Counted from the first letter of the stretch, positions 45,051 through 57,388 are shown. The stretch is DNA of 64,000 bases from Cyrtodaria siliqua (GCA_037043455.1 JAWPHD010011247.1:1-64000); one strand, 5' to 3'. A program made the numbers and translations. The notes: generated by a model not told the origin, from the sequence alone.

Positions 45051-45265
45051 AAGTTTTGCGATGATGTTTTGGCGAACAGAGATACAGCAGATCAGAATGG
45101 AAAAGTTTGTCGTGATGTTGTGGCGAATAAAGGAACGGCAAATCTGAACTGAACTGGTGTTTGCGGCAACATCACCGCTAGTGGCGAACACTGATGAACA
45201 ATTAATAATTGTTCTGGCGAGCAAACTTGCAGCAACCTTGCAGCAAACCTTCTCATTTGGTACGG
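45050..45265. repeat. Outlying copy of the GCAAACTTGCAGC-type repeat
   Basis: Words such as 'gatgttttggcgaacag', 'ggcgagcaaacttgcagcaa' and 'ccttgcagcaaacct' relate it to 38620-39195, so the satellite block is bracketed by the same repeat family. Confidence 0.6.
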
Positions 45266-45634
45266 GGAGCCCTATGACCTTACCAGCCCTTTATACGATT
45301 TTGATATTTCACCTGTCTGTACAGCCACACAAAAAAAAAAGAAAAAAAAGAAGGATTTTAGGGTCGGAGAATGCTCGGATTAACAGAGCCCTGCTTTAAT
45401 AGATTTGTGCAGATATGTTACGATATATCTGTGATGAACATTGAAACATATACATGTACTTTGATGTAGGTTCCTGGCTATATGCATTAAATATCACACT
45501 ATTACCAGCAACATATGCAAATGGATAAAACCACAAGTTGTTACAAATTGACCATGACGAACTGTTACTGTTTGTTACCTGTTTATGTTTTATTAAACGA
45601 GAATTATAATTTGAATATTGATCCATATGCATCT

Positions 45635-45825
45635 TTATGTGAGGAAGCTATCCAGCTGGCATACGGAACGTCGGTGGTTCTGCCCAGGTACCCGCCCCTG
45701 CACGAAAATTGCCCGGAGTGGCACCTTGGGTCTTCCTCCACCAGTGCCAGGAAGCTGGAAAGTCGCCATTTGAACTTAGCTTTCGGTGCGACTATAAAAT
45801 CTAATTCAGTTCATTTCAATTGAAT
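45635..45825 (+). mobile_element. Bivalve-type SINE
   Basis: Contains CCAGGTACCCGCCCCTGCAC, CCCGGAGTGGCACCTTGGGT, CTTCCTCCACCAGTGCCAGG and AGCTGGAAAGTCGCCATTTG, ending GGTGCGACTATAAAATCTAA. I recognise this order as a common dispersed bivalve repeat whose 3' part reads 'ggtgcgacgttaaa'. No target duplication could be fixed. Confidence 0.6.
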
Positions 45826-47160
45826 ATTGATCGTATCAACTATAAACGCATGCACTAAAGAGTCAAGACGGCTTACTATAAAGTGTTGTTTTGCTGTTTC
45901 TCTACCTACCCACGAAAAAGGGCCCTACCCACAACTTTTTAAAGCAATTCGTTAACATTATTTCGTTGTTTGTTGCTATCTTCAGTATTTTTTCTTTAAT
46001 TGCTGAAGGTATTTATAGACAGTCACTTGCAAAAAAAATACATAAATAAATAAATCACCTACCCAGCCAGCCAGCCAGCCAGCCACACACCCACCAACTC
46101 ACCCACTTATGAAATCAAGGGTCGGGAAACAGCAAAAATATTTTAAGGATAGCCCAACGACAGTGTATGCATTTTTTTTGATTGTTCACGTTAATAGTTA
46201 TACCCATGTTTTTGAAAAAACAACAGGGGTATATTAAAATCTTCTCCATTTGTCCTTCCGTTACCATATCTCCTCCTAAACTACTGAACGGAATTCAACC
46301 AAACTTAGGGTATGACTTCACCAAATGATGACGGCTTGCAAGAGCAACACTATTTTTGACTCCACACCCATGAGGCCCTCAGGGTTCGAGCGGGGCGGGT
46401 TGAAAGGTCAAATACACTAAAAGTCCAATTAAACTGTCATATTGCCATGTTTTTACATAGAACTTGGTATATATATATATATGGTTATGATGATCGGATA
46501 CCACTGTATACATTTGTTTTCTCCTGTGTCACGGGTGGGACTTGGGGAAGGGGCATCATATACACTAATCATTTTATTACGGGGTTGTTCTTTTTCCATA
46601 CTTCTGCACATTAATTGGTATAAAACGTCATCTGTTTATTCTAACAGGTGTTATTTTCAATTAAACGATATACACCTGAGCTATTACAAAGGGAATTGCA
46701 GTGACCATGCTACAATATGTAAATGTATAACAAAGGTTGACTGAAGACATATTTAAGTATTTAAATCCAGTATTGTAAAAACAGGTAATTTCGAAGTGCA
46801 TCAGCATAACGTCCCAAACCACCTACATTTTTGTTATTAAAGCAAACCTAGGTCCTTAATGTTTTACGTTCAACTGATAGCCTGTGATAAATAATCCCAA
46901 CTGAAAACTAGATTTCCACGATGTATTGAGTTGCTATGAGGTCTACAAAACATGCAATGATTTCATATGAGCTGTTACCGTGTTTTACCTGGTAACAAGG
47001 CATGATTATCACTTTAAATAAAAATGTGTACTGTTGATCAGTCAATAGTAATGAATGCATGTCTATTAATGATTCATCTATACTTCTGTGAGAATCTCTT
47101 GGTATATAAACCTGAACTGTTACAAAATATCAACCTGATTATGAGATTTATTTTGTTCCA
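45826..47160. other. No gene recognised; (CCAG)n at 46066-46086
   Basis: A sequence at 45826-45857 (gaatattgatcgtatcaact) repeats one at 38494-38520. A hairpin-like pair TATACCCATG ... CAGGGGTATA lies at 46200-46235. The last ~60 bp may be the intron before the zinc-finger exon (tttattttgttccag). No coding sequence supported. Confidence 0.5.
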
Positions 47161-48252
47161 GAAACCACACTGAGACGACATTACATGCAGCCGTTTCGGA
47201 GTATGTGCAGGAAAGGGTTTACAAAGGAAAATTATCTTATCAGACACATGGACATACATACAGGCGACAGACCATATAAGTGTAGCATTTGCAGTAAAGA
47301 ATTTACCGAGTCTGGCAATCTTACAAAACCATACAAGTGTAGCATTTGCAGTAAAGGATTTACAGCATCATGCAATCTTAAAGCACGCATACATACAGGC
47401 GAGAAACCATACAAGTGTGGCATTTGCAGTAAAGGATTTACAGCATCATGCAATCTTAAAGCACACATGCGCATACATACAGGCGAAGCACCATATACAT
47501 GTAGCGTGTGTAGTAAAGGATTTAACGAGTCAAGCCATCTTAAAGCACACATGAGCATACATACAGGCGAGACACCTTATAAGTGTAGTGTTTGCAGTAA
47601 AGGATTTACCGAGTCGGGCAGTTTTACAAAACACATGCGCATACATACAGGTGAGAAACCATATAAGTGTAGCGTTTGCAGTAAAGGATTAACCCAGTCG
47701 GGCAGTCTTACAAAACACATGCGCATACATACAGGCGAGAAACCTTATAAGTGTAGAATTTGCAGTAAAGGATTTACCGAGTCGGGCAGTCTTACAAAAC
47801 ACATTCGCATGCATACAGGTGAGAAACCATATAAATGTAGCATTTGCAGTAAAGGATTTGCCGAGTCGGGCAGTCTTACAAAACACATTCGCATGCATAC
47901 AGGCGAGAAACCATATAAATGTAGCGTGTGTAGTAAAGGATTTAACGAGTCAAGCCTTCTTAAAGTACACATGTGCATACATACCGGCGAGACACCTTAT
48001 AAGTGTAGCGTTTGCAGTAAAGGATTTACAGCATCATCCTATCTTAAAGCACACATTCGCATACATACAGGCGAGAAACCATATAAATGTAGCGTGTGTA
48101 GTAAAGGATTCAACGAGTCAAGCCATCTTAAAGCACACATGCGCATACATACAGGCGAGACACCTTATAAGTGTTGCATGTGCAGTAAAGGATTTACCGT
48201 GTCGGGCAATCTTACAAAACACATGCGCATACATAAAGTCGAGAAACCATAA
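47161..48252 (+). CDS. C2H2 zinc-finger protein, tandem-finger exon
   Basis: An open frame ending at TAA 48250-48252. It begins after an acceptor-like ttccag at 47160; an in-frame ATG is at 47185, but the preceding ETTLRRHY looks like the tail of a finger in an upstream exon. There are thirteen finger units of 84 bp joined by HTGEKPYKC linkers. Finger 1 has lost its first Cys, finger 2 is cut before its histidines, and finger 3 lacks one His. Fingers 4-13 are complete. Helix positions fall into a few classes (ASCNLKA, ESSHLKA, ESGSLTK). Likely a nuclear sequence-specific DNA-binding protein. No KRAB, BTB or other domain is seen in this window. It is the best host-gene candidate here. Confidence 0.85.
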   Translation, partial: ETTLRRHYMQPFRSMCRKGFTKENYLIRHMDIHTGDRPYKCSICSKEFTESGNLTKPYKCSICSKGFTASCNLKARIHTGEKPYKCGICSKGFTASCNLKAHMRIHTGEAPYTCSVCSKGFNESSHLKAHMSIHTGETPYKCSVCSKGFTESGSFTKHMRIHTGEKPYKCSVCSKGLTQSGSLTKHMRIHTGEKPYKCRICSKGFTESGSLTKHIRMHTGEKPYKCSICSKGFAESGSLTKHIRMHTGEKPYKCSVCSKGFNESSLLKVHMCIHTGETPYKCSVCSKGFTASSYLKAHIRIHTGEKPYKCSVCSKGFNESSHLKAHMRIHTGETPYKCCMCSKGFTVSGNLTKHMRIHKVEKP

Positions 48253-48440
48253 AATGAAGCGTTTGCGATAAAGGATTTACATCATCATGCAATCTAAAAA
48301 GACACATGCGCATACTTACAGGAAACATCGTATGCAGTAAGAGATTTACCTTGTTATGCAACCTTAAAAGACACACACTTACATACACGAGAGACCCAAT
48401 ATCACGTATAGCAAGTTCAGCATGGAGCGATCTAACATTA
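48253..48440 (+). pseudogene. Broken extra fingers after the stop
   Basis: After the stop, finger text resumes in another frame: SVCDKGFTSSCNLKRHMRI then CSKRFTLLCNLKRH, before degrading. A small deletion at the start of this finger (around 48250) created the stop, so the ancestral exon was longer. Confidence 0.75.
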
Positions 48441-48602
48441 CGTATACATAAATCTCTAACTAATATTACTGATCCACCATATATATGACGGTCGATTTGT
48501 TGTGTCCATATATACTTTGACGAAGTTCTGAGAAGTTTGGTAACAATTACCCAAGATAGAATCATGACAGCATTATTTTCGTGAAATGTTGCTATTCCAT
48601 TG

Positions 48603-50174
48603 GGGTATGACTAGATATAGAAAAGGGCCATTTTCACAGAAAAGGACAGAAAAGGGTTTGGTGACACAGAAAAGGGCCGATTAAATGCACAATTTTAACT
48701 TGTGTTGATTAAAAAGTTATTTAAAACGTTTATTAGTGATAATAAACACGATTGACAGTGAAAAAAAAAAAAAAAAAAATTGTTGATGTTAATATCATAA
48801 ATATATGTTCACATGCTACTGCTACTGGACAGAAAAGTGTTTGTGCGGCACAGATAAGGGCCGATTAAATGCACAATTTTAACTTGTGTTGATTAAAAAG
48901 TTATTTAAAACGTTTATTAGTGATAATAAACACGATTGACAGTGAAAAAAAAATAAAAAAAATTATTTTTGATGTTAATATCATAAATATATGTTCATAT
49001 GCTACTGGACAGAAAAGTGTTTGTGCGGCACAGAAAAGGGCCGATTAAATGCACAATTTTAACTTGTGTTGATTAAAAAGTTATTTAAAACGTTTATTAG
49101 TGATAATAAACACGATTGACAGTGAAAAAAAAATAAAAAAATATATATTTTTGATGTTAATATCATAAATATATGTTCACATGCTACTGCTACTGGACAG
49201 AAAAGGGTTTGTGCGGCACAGAAAAGGGCCGATTAAATGCACAATTTTAACTTGCGTTGATTAAAAAGTTATTTAAAACGTTTAATAGTGATAATAAACA
49301 CGATTGACAGTGAAAAAAAAAATATCATTAATATCATTAATATATGTATTAATATACAAAAATGCAAATAAAGAGAGCGTTTTGTTACAGATGGATAAAT
49401 AAATAAATGTTATATCTTCAAAATGAATTTACTTTTTTTTTTTAATTTATTTATTTATCCATCTGCATCCAGGCCACACCACGAGGAGGCGCTCTTATCA
49501 TGGCCCGCCCGTTCCATCTTCTATATACAATATTTGCATCTTATTTACAGTCGGCGTGTAACACACTAGGTATGGTTAAAACCACCCATTACCGACGTTC
49601 ACAGTCTATATACAATATTTACATCTTATTTACATTCTGCGTGTAACACACTAGGTATGGTTAAAACCACCCATTACCGACGTTCACATTCTATATACAA
49701 TATTTGGCCTGGATGCAGATGGATAAATAAATAAATTTAAAAAAAAGTAAATTCATTTGATGATATAACATTTATTTATTTATCCATCTGTAACAAAACG
49801 CTCTCTTAATTTGCATTTTTATATATTAATACATATATCAATCGTGTTTATTATCACTATTAAACGTTTTAAATAACTTTTTAATCAACACAAGTTAAAA
49901 TTGTGCATTTAATCGGCCCTTTTCTGTGCCGCACAAACCCTTTTCTGTCCAGTAGCAGTAGCATGTGAACATATATTTATGATATTAACATCAAATTATT
50001 TTTTTTAAATTATTTTTCACTGTCAATCGTGTTTATTATCACTAATAAACGTTTTAAATAACTTTTTAATCAACACAAGTTAAAATTGTGCATTTAATCG
50101 GCCCTTTTCTGTGCCACCAAAACCTTTCTGTCCTTTTCTGTGAATTCAGCCCTTTTCTATATCTAGTCATACCG
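48603..50174. mobile_element. Foldback element with 9-bp duplication
   Basis: Flanked by ATTCCATTG on both sides (48594-48602 and 50175-50183). Ends are GGGTATGACTAGATATAG and the complement of CGGTATGACTAGATATAG. The arms extend some 700 bp: the left arm holds four ~183-bp tandem units (starting near 48664, 48848, 49030, 49217) with 'cagaaaagggccgattaaat', and the right arm holds about two in inverse orientation. The centre carries a further inverted pair around 'gatggataaataaataaat'. Non-coding. Terminal bases and duplication length match the element at 34352-38366. Confidence 0.85.
49530..49705. repeat. Central direct repeat in the foldback element
   Basis: 'Ctatatacaatattt(g/a)catc ... 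ttaccgacgttcaca' occurs twice in tandem with a period of about 85 bp between the inverted arms, so the loop itself is duplicated. Confidence 0.8.
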
Positions 50175-50559
50175 ATTCCATTGAGCATAACTATTGAATT
50201 ACTGTACCGTGTAGTTCGTGATGATTGTATGGACACACAAAAAAAGCGAAGCCAATAAGTGAGAAAAAAAAAGATTGATGGCTGAAATGGATAATTATGC
50301 GTGGATAAAACAGGGAAGAGCTTCTCGAATTAAAATACAAGATATCAAAGTGCAGGAAATTAAAATATTCCGTGGTAGAGCATGATATGCAAAGCGATAA
50401 AAAGACTACTGTCCGGTTCTGTCTGACTTTGCTTGGTGATTTCAAAATGTTTTAATTATTAGTTATTTATAAAGAGGAGACTGGGGATTAAAATAATCTG
50501 ACCTACAGTATATACAAAATATTACCTTCGTTGAATTGATAAACTGGATAGATAAGTAG

Positions 50560-50870
50560 TATAGATAATCAGGATTTCGGCGACTTTTGTCCGAGCGGGG
50601 CTTAATCAAGCTGTTTGTATAGTTGCAGAGGCTTCTGGTAGCAAGCCTACCATCGCCATTTGGAGTTTGCTTATTTACCTTAAGGGTAGCTGGAGACAAC
50701 TTGATAATTGCTACCCCATTTTTCCTGGGCAGAACCAGTACTGTGTATATCCCGCCGTCCGTAAGAATAGACATTTTCTCACGTATAAGTCGAGCTCCGA
50801 GTGGGAATCGAACAGCAAAGCCCAAAGAAATTGATCGTGCACTATGTCAATAAACCTATACCGTTCACTA
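50560..50870 (-). mobile_element. tRNA-related SINE
   Basis: The minus strand contains GCTTTGCTGTTCGATTCCC (B-box-like), CACTCGGAGCTCGACTTATA, and a conserved-looking body (CCCAGGAAAAATGGGGTAGC, CAAATGGCGATGGTAGGCTT). The A box is unclear. It is probably a SINE rather than coding, despite open frames of about 75-120 codons on both strands. Confidence 0.45.
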
Positions 50871-50934
50871 AATCATTGCATGAATACATTCTTCTGTGTT
50901 TTTGTGTAAAGCACAAGCAGTTGGATAAGTATAT

Positions 50935-51354
50935 TTCGAAACTGTTTTTCAATGTCATTAGTCTGAAGGCGAATCTACCGACGACTACGTTATGGCTATG
51001 ACTAATGCCCTCAATCTGAACTTAAAAATTGAGGCGATCGACATGTCCCACCGTGTGGGAAAGCCTAACCCTTCTAGGCCGCGCGCGATCATTGTAAAGT
51101 TTGATACTTATCGTTCCAGGCAGAAATTATACCGGTCTCGTACACAACTGAAGGCCAAGGGTTATAATGAAGTTTTCGTGAACGAGTTCTTAATGCGATA
51201 TAGAAGTTCCCTTCTTTTCAAGGCACGCCAGTGTGTAAAATCCGGTTCACTGTTGAGCGCGTGGTCAGCAGATGGAAACGTTCTCGTTAAAGACCATTCG
51301 CTCAAAGTACACCGCATAGTGTCTGATGCAAGTCTGTTGCCATTTTGTGGATAG
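50935..51354 (+). pseudogene. LINE ORF1 C-terminal part
   Basis: The frame reads MSHRVGKPNPSRPRAIIVKF, QKLYRSRTQLKAKGYNEVFV, NEFLMRYRSSLLFKARQ and LLSAWSADGNVLVKD to a stop at 51352-51354. This is the RRM/C-terminal-domain pattern of ORF1 proteins in CR1/L2-type LINEs ('SHRVGK ... IIVKF ... INE ... AWS-DG-I-VK'). ORF1p binds RNA in the ribonucleoprotein. The N-terminal half with its coiled coil or PHD is not visible. It lies 2.3 kb before ORF2, an unusually long gap. Confidence 0.7.
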
Positions 51355-53629
51355 TAACTTTGCGGAACACTATACTTTTCATTCGACCGATTATATTATC
51401 TACCTGGAGATATATAGTGTATGAGCAATACTGCGTTATCGACTACTATAGTGTTTGATATATAATCCATTATTCGTGTGCCGCTCATTCATCGAGTAAT
51501 GTTGACATAACTCGTTTAGTATACGGATTTTTATCATATTTATGTTTTGATCTATCAAGTGTACGCTTATATATTATTACGCAATATGATAGCTGAACAC
51601 ATGTCTCTTTTGTCATTAAACAGGGATGTGCCAAGTACGGTTACTTATGATGTTTTAGTCATGATGATGACTATTAGTATTTGTTGCGAATGATTATGAT
51701 AATTATGATAAATGACATCAAAGCCACTTATCACGACTAATGCCGTCGATGCTGATAAACTATGATTAGCTAAAGTATCTATTCAATTGATACTGGTGAT
51801 TAATGACTAATATGATGACAATAAGATAAAGATAAGGCACCTGATGCTTAGCCATGGCTTAGATGTTGATACGATAATTGAATAAGATTATTACGATAAT
51901 TGAATAAGTCGTCTTGCATTTACCGTGTGATATGTGGACGCATTAAATTATGCATGTTTGAACTATTAATTGTATGCACTATTAGTAACTTTATGTTTTA
52001 CACAACTTATTATAGTACCGCAACAACCACGATGTTTGAGCTGATGATTCTCACTAATTACTGTCGTTGATTTGTCATAATGATGTCGACTATTTATTAG
52101 TGTGGTGATGATAATCAAATCAACAGTGATGATGTTGATATACTATTATGTGTATAATTAGTTATATACGTCTAGCGTAGATTAGAAAGTGTTTTCCACT
52201 TATGGTGATTTTGATTAGTCATACAAATAACTATTATGTATATGTGATGATGATATTGGTAACAACAATGATGTGAGTGATACAATACGTTAAAGACGAG
52301 TAGTTATAAATAAACTAGTTTGTCATAATTATGATGTAATACTAAAACTTTCATTAGAGACGCTGATGATGCTTATTATGGGGATACGACAGATATGATG
52401 TGCACAACTGATGTTCAAAAGACAAACTGATGTTTATGTGATATGATGAGATGATTTATCATTATCAATTACTTTTATGATTAGAGGTTAGAGGTTGGTT
52501 ACGATTGTACGATATTGATGATGATGATGATGATGATGGTAAAACATGATGACTAGTTATAGTGTAGATCAGTCGTAATGCGGATCCACTATTTCAACAT
52601 TCCCTCGGGATGTTGATGATTTATTATGTCCATCCGACTTGTATGAAAAGTTATATTATTATCGATATCAAACATACAGATAATCATGTTGAACAGTTAC
52701 TTATGTTGATTAGATGATATACTTGTTATCACACCTGTGAATAGTTATTATTATGATTAGAGGGTATGCAGATGGTGACAATGCCTTGTAGTTTTTGATG
52801 GTGTTAACGATGTTGGTTGATTAGATGATATACTTGTTATCACACCTGTGAATAGTAATTATTATGATTAGAGGTTATGCAGATGGTGACAATGCCTTGT
52901 AGTTTTTGATGGTGTTAACGATGTTGGTGTTACGATGTTGGTCATGTTGTTCAGATATGATACTGATTAATTATTACTTGCGGCCTTGTTAACGGCATTG
53001 AAGGTGTCATTAAGCATGCAGATAATATGTTTTCGTGTAGAAGAAATTGTTATGGCGTTGTATATTACCATGTTAGCTATCTCAATCGTCTTCTTTGTTA
53101 ATGTTTACGTGTAAATTTATATTATCCTGATGTATGCACCATTCCTAAGCTACTCCAAACTACCTCCTGTTTTTCTTTCCCTTTTACATCCGCTATGTTT
53201 TTTTCATTTCTACTTTTTTTCACTAGCACATTCGCTCTTCCTCTTTTCATTCGCACGGAAGACATGTCCTTGGTTTATGTATACTCTTTCGAGCAGAGCC
53301 TCGAGAATGTTCGGTGTCCGTTTACGCTTACACTGTATATCGACATGCTGACGACAGTCTTGCTCCTGTTTCTAGTATTGACAATTACATAAACCGTTCT
53401 AGAGACAATGCTGTCGTCGTTGTGTCGACCTACAGATTCAATCAAAGTATGTTTTGTGTTAGCTTGCACCTCCTTCTTCTCCTCCAAATATATGTTCCTC
53501 TCTGTGCTTGCAATCAATTTTATTCAACATGTACACAACTGAAAAATTGCATCGCTTGATAAAAGACCATACACACGCCTAATCACAGGTAAAACGTATC
53601 TGGAAAATAATTATTTTGTAAAATGCACC
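51355..53629 (+). other. Long inter-ORF region of the LINE
   Basis: AT-rich, with many GATGAT words and a 111-bp tandem duplication (52705-52815, 52816-52926). Part of it (about 52541-53055) is duplicated at 63418-63805. No coding sequence recognised. Confidence 0.6.
52705..52926. repeat. 111-bp tandem duplication
   Basis: Two copies starting GTTGATTAGATGATATACTT, nearly identical. The copy near 63600 has only one unit. Confidence 0.85.
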
Positions 53630-56600
53630 ATGTTTGATTTTTATATCATAACGTTAATAACTTGGCTATTTACAATTCTTCAAATGGCAGGCGACGTTCA
53701 TCCAAATCCTGGCCCGATTCCTGGCCCAGATAGCGCTAACACTTCATCTAGCTCAAACTATACCCATGACAGTACGTCACTTTTTCTATCCGATTCCTTA
53801 AACTTCTCACACAATCTGTCGATTATACATTACAATGTACAAAGCATTCTAGCAAAGATGGATCTTTTAAAAACGGAGCTTTACCAATTCGATATATTAA
53901 CTTTTTCCGAAACCGGGTTAAATAATTCGGTTGATACGAATGACCTCACTTTTCCGTCTTTCCACACACCTGAACGTAAGGACCGTCTCAGTGATAGTCA
54001 TGGCGGTGTTATGGTATGCATCAAAAACTCTCTTCATCATGTCCGTAGAAAAGACCTCGAACTCAACCACCTTGAATGTATTTGGATAGAGCTTTGTCTG
54101 AACAAAAAACGATTATTGTTAGGAACATTTTATAGACCACCTAATTCCGACGCTTTTTACAATAGTAGTATAGAAGACTCAATCAAGCTTGCAGTTGATA
54201 CAGGCATTAAGGATATTATAACTGAGGGTTTCAACTTCAATATGCTTTCTCAACAAACCACACGAAAAGTTAACTCACTCTGTCAACAATTTGGCCTTGA
54301 ACAGGCAATTAAGGACGCAAATCATTTTACCGAGACATCGGCTTCTCTTATTGATCTCCTTCTTGTTTCCGAAACAAATAGTCTAATTACTAGTGGAGTT
54401 ACCGTGCCTTTTCTAGACCAGGACACACGTTATCATTGTCCAATCTACGGAATTTTTAAGTTCAAAAAGCCACAGGCAAAATCATTTACACGGCGGATTT
54501 GGTTATATGAACAAGGCGATTATAATCGCATGAGAGATCATGCTACAATGACTAACTGGAACGACGTAATCCACGATGATATCAATATATATGCACTTAA
54601 TATAACACACAAGATTATTGACTTGAGTAACCAGTTCATTCCCAATAAGACCGTCCGAATACGGCTTTACGAGCTTCGTGGATAATTAATAACATCAAAC
54701 GCCAAATCAGTGCTAGAAAACGTGCCTATAAAAAAGCTAAACAAACCAAATCTGAATACCATTGGAACAAATTTAAATTGTTACGTAATAAAGTTATTTT
54801 AGAAATTCGTACCTCCAAGCAACTATGCTTTGATAATATTGCAAATAAATTAACAACTATAAATACTTCATCCAAGGATTGGTGGAAAACTCTCAAATCA
54901 CTTATAAAACCTAGCGAAAAATCATCATTACCTCCCCTCAACAATAACGGTTCCATAATTACAGATGATTATGAAAAGGCAAATATCTTGAATTACTTCT
55001 TCCAAAATCAAACTTTATTGAACGACAACAATACCGATCTTCCCAACTTCGAACAAGTCATTACACATTCTACACTCGATACACTTACGCTGCTAGCTGA
55101 TGAGGTTCACCAGGTCCTACTATCACTACCTTCCGGGAAAGCAACTGGTCCAGACGAAATAAACAATCGGGTTTTGCGGGAAGTTGCTTACGAGCTCTTT
55201 GTCCCACTATGTGATCTCTTTAATAAATCAATTGTTTTAGGCATTTTCCCAGATATTTGGAAAGAGTCCTTTGTATGTGCAGTGTTTAAAGCAGGTGATC
55301 CATCACAGGTAAATAATGTAGGCCTATTTCGCTTTTGAGTGTCATTGATAAAGTTTTTGAAAGACTACTTTTCAAACATATTTTCAATTTCTTAAGAGAT
55401 GCTAACTTTCTTTCTGCTTTTCAATCAGGATTCATGCCTGGCGGTTCTACTAACCAACTCACATACTTGTACAACTCATGCTGTCAGGCAATTGACGCCG
55501 GAAAGGAAGTCCGGGTAGTATTCTTTGATATAAGTAAAGCATTTGATCGTGTTTGGCACAAAGGTCTCTTGTTTAAACTCAAGGCTGCTGGTATTTCTGG
55601 TCATATTTTTAAACTTATTGCTGACTGTCTTAGTAACAGACGACAACGTGTGGTTATTCCTGGGCAAAAATCTAAATCGAACAAAATGAACGCCGGTGTT
55701 CCACAGGGTTCTATTTGGGCCCCCTTCTCTTCCTTGTATATATTAATGACATTGTTTCAAATATTAATTCAAACATTCGTTTATTTGCTGACGATACAAG
55801 TTTGTACCTTATTATTGACAAGGATAGTGACGTCATAAATACTGCGAATATAATTAATCAGGACATCCAAAAAATAGTTGAATGGGCGGAGAAATGGCTA
55901 GTAACTTTCAACCCTTCTAAAATTAAATCCATGTTAATATCTCGCAAAAGAAACCCACCTCATCACCCACCCCTTGTAATTTCAAATGAACAAATATCTG
56001 AAGTATCCTCCCACAAACACCTTGGTATCAATCTCTCGAATGACTGTTCCTGTCATTCACACATTGAATATGTAAAAGATAAGGCATGGAAACGCATTAA
56101 TATCATGCGTAAATTCAAATTTCAGCTTGATCGGTAATCTTTAGAAGTTATTTACACTTCTTTCATCAGACCTCTATTAGAATATGGTGACGTCATCTGG
56201 AACAATTGTGTGAAAAACAAGACCTTGATAAAATCCAAAACGAAGCTGCACGTATAGTCATAGGGGCAACACAATTGGTATCTATCCACGACCTTTACAA
56301 AGATATTGGTTGGGAAACACTTGAGACTCGAAGAAGTAAACACAAACTTATACATTTATATAAAATGGTCAATAGTGCAACTCCTCCTTATCTTACATCA
56401 CTAGTACTCCCTATGGTCAGTGCAGCATCAAATTATAGGTTAAGAAATTCAGATGACTTCCAAGTACCATTCACTCGTACACAATTATATTCAACTTCTT
56501 TCCTACCTTCTGCTATTCGAGAATGGAACAATCTCCCTGTTGATGCACGTAACTCCAGCTCTATTATTACCTTTAAGCAACACCTCAATCGTGACAAAAA

Positions 56601-56937
56601 TTCAAATTCCTAAATATTATTGCACGGGAAATAGAAGAGCACAGATACTCCATGCACGCTTACGAACAAATTGTAGTTCTTTGAACGAACACTTATTCAA
56701 TAAAAGCATCGTTGAATCTCCTCTTTGTAGATGTGGAAGGTTGAAAGTACTAACCATTTTATCTTGGAATGCCCATTATACGATAATTCACGTGTGACCC
56801 TATTACAGGAACTGAATCTACTGTGCCCTGTTACCTTAAATAATGTACTATTTGGCGACTTAAGCCTTTCATACGATGTGAATTCAAATATATTTAAATC
56901 GGTCCAGAAATCCATATTAACTAGTAAACGGTTTTAG
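53630..56937 (+). pseudogene. LINE ORF2: 2A-like start, APE endonuclease, reverse transcriptase
   Basis: N-terminal residues 1-19 are hydrophobic, followed by GDVHPNPGP (about residues 21-29), a 2A-like motif seen in some LINE ORF2 proteins. The endonuclease domain (to about residue 270) has IIHYNVQSI, FSETGLN, GTFYRPPNSD and SLIDLLLVS. However, the usual GDFN is EGFN and the usual SDH is TRYH, so cleavage should be impaired. RT follows in shifted frames: SGKATGPDEI, FFDISKAFDRVWHKGLL, GVPQGS and the catalytic FADD (LFADDTSLYL). The C-terminus has a CRCG ... ESTNHFILECPLY zinc motif. Breaks occur near 54650, 55315, 55725, 56137, 56220, 56615 and 56740. CR1/L2 (Jockey-superfamily) type; inactive. 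Confidence 0.88.
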
Positions 56938-57388
56938 GTTATATAGGGAGATGCAGGCAAGACGAACTTGTTTCATTGGTGTGCTCCTAAACGCCTAAAC
57001 CCTAGCGGCTATGTCTTCTGTGCGAATCCCGTTCCTTTATTTTTTTATATGTTTTTCCTTGCTACCTTTCTCTACTTTCCTTAATTCCTACCCATATTAT
57101 TTTCGTTATTTTCGTTTCTGCATTCTCTAACGTAAATCGATTATTTTCTTATTCCTTAAATTGTTGCTACATTTTTTTTCCTCCTTTTAGTATTAGCATT
57201 ATTTCTATCGATTGATACAAGCATATTTATATTTCAAATTTATCGCTATCTTATCCTTACCATATTCAACCCGTGGATAAGAACTCTATAAGATTTTATC
57301 TTTCGTTCTGATCCTTTTGTTTTTGTGTACACATTTTGTTTATTAATTGTTGTAACTATTTGGAAATAAAATATGTTTAAACCAATGT
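56938..57388 (+). other. LINE 3' UTR
   Basis: T-rich tail after the ORF2 stop, ending AATAAAATATGTTTAAACCA. The same tail recurs at 31190-31314 and 63805-63830. Confidence 0.75.

Noticed and set aside
47232..47978. Minus-strand frames opposite the zinc fingers
   Set aside because: Shadow frames of an 84-bp tandem coding repeat.
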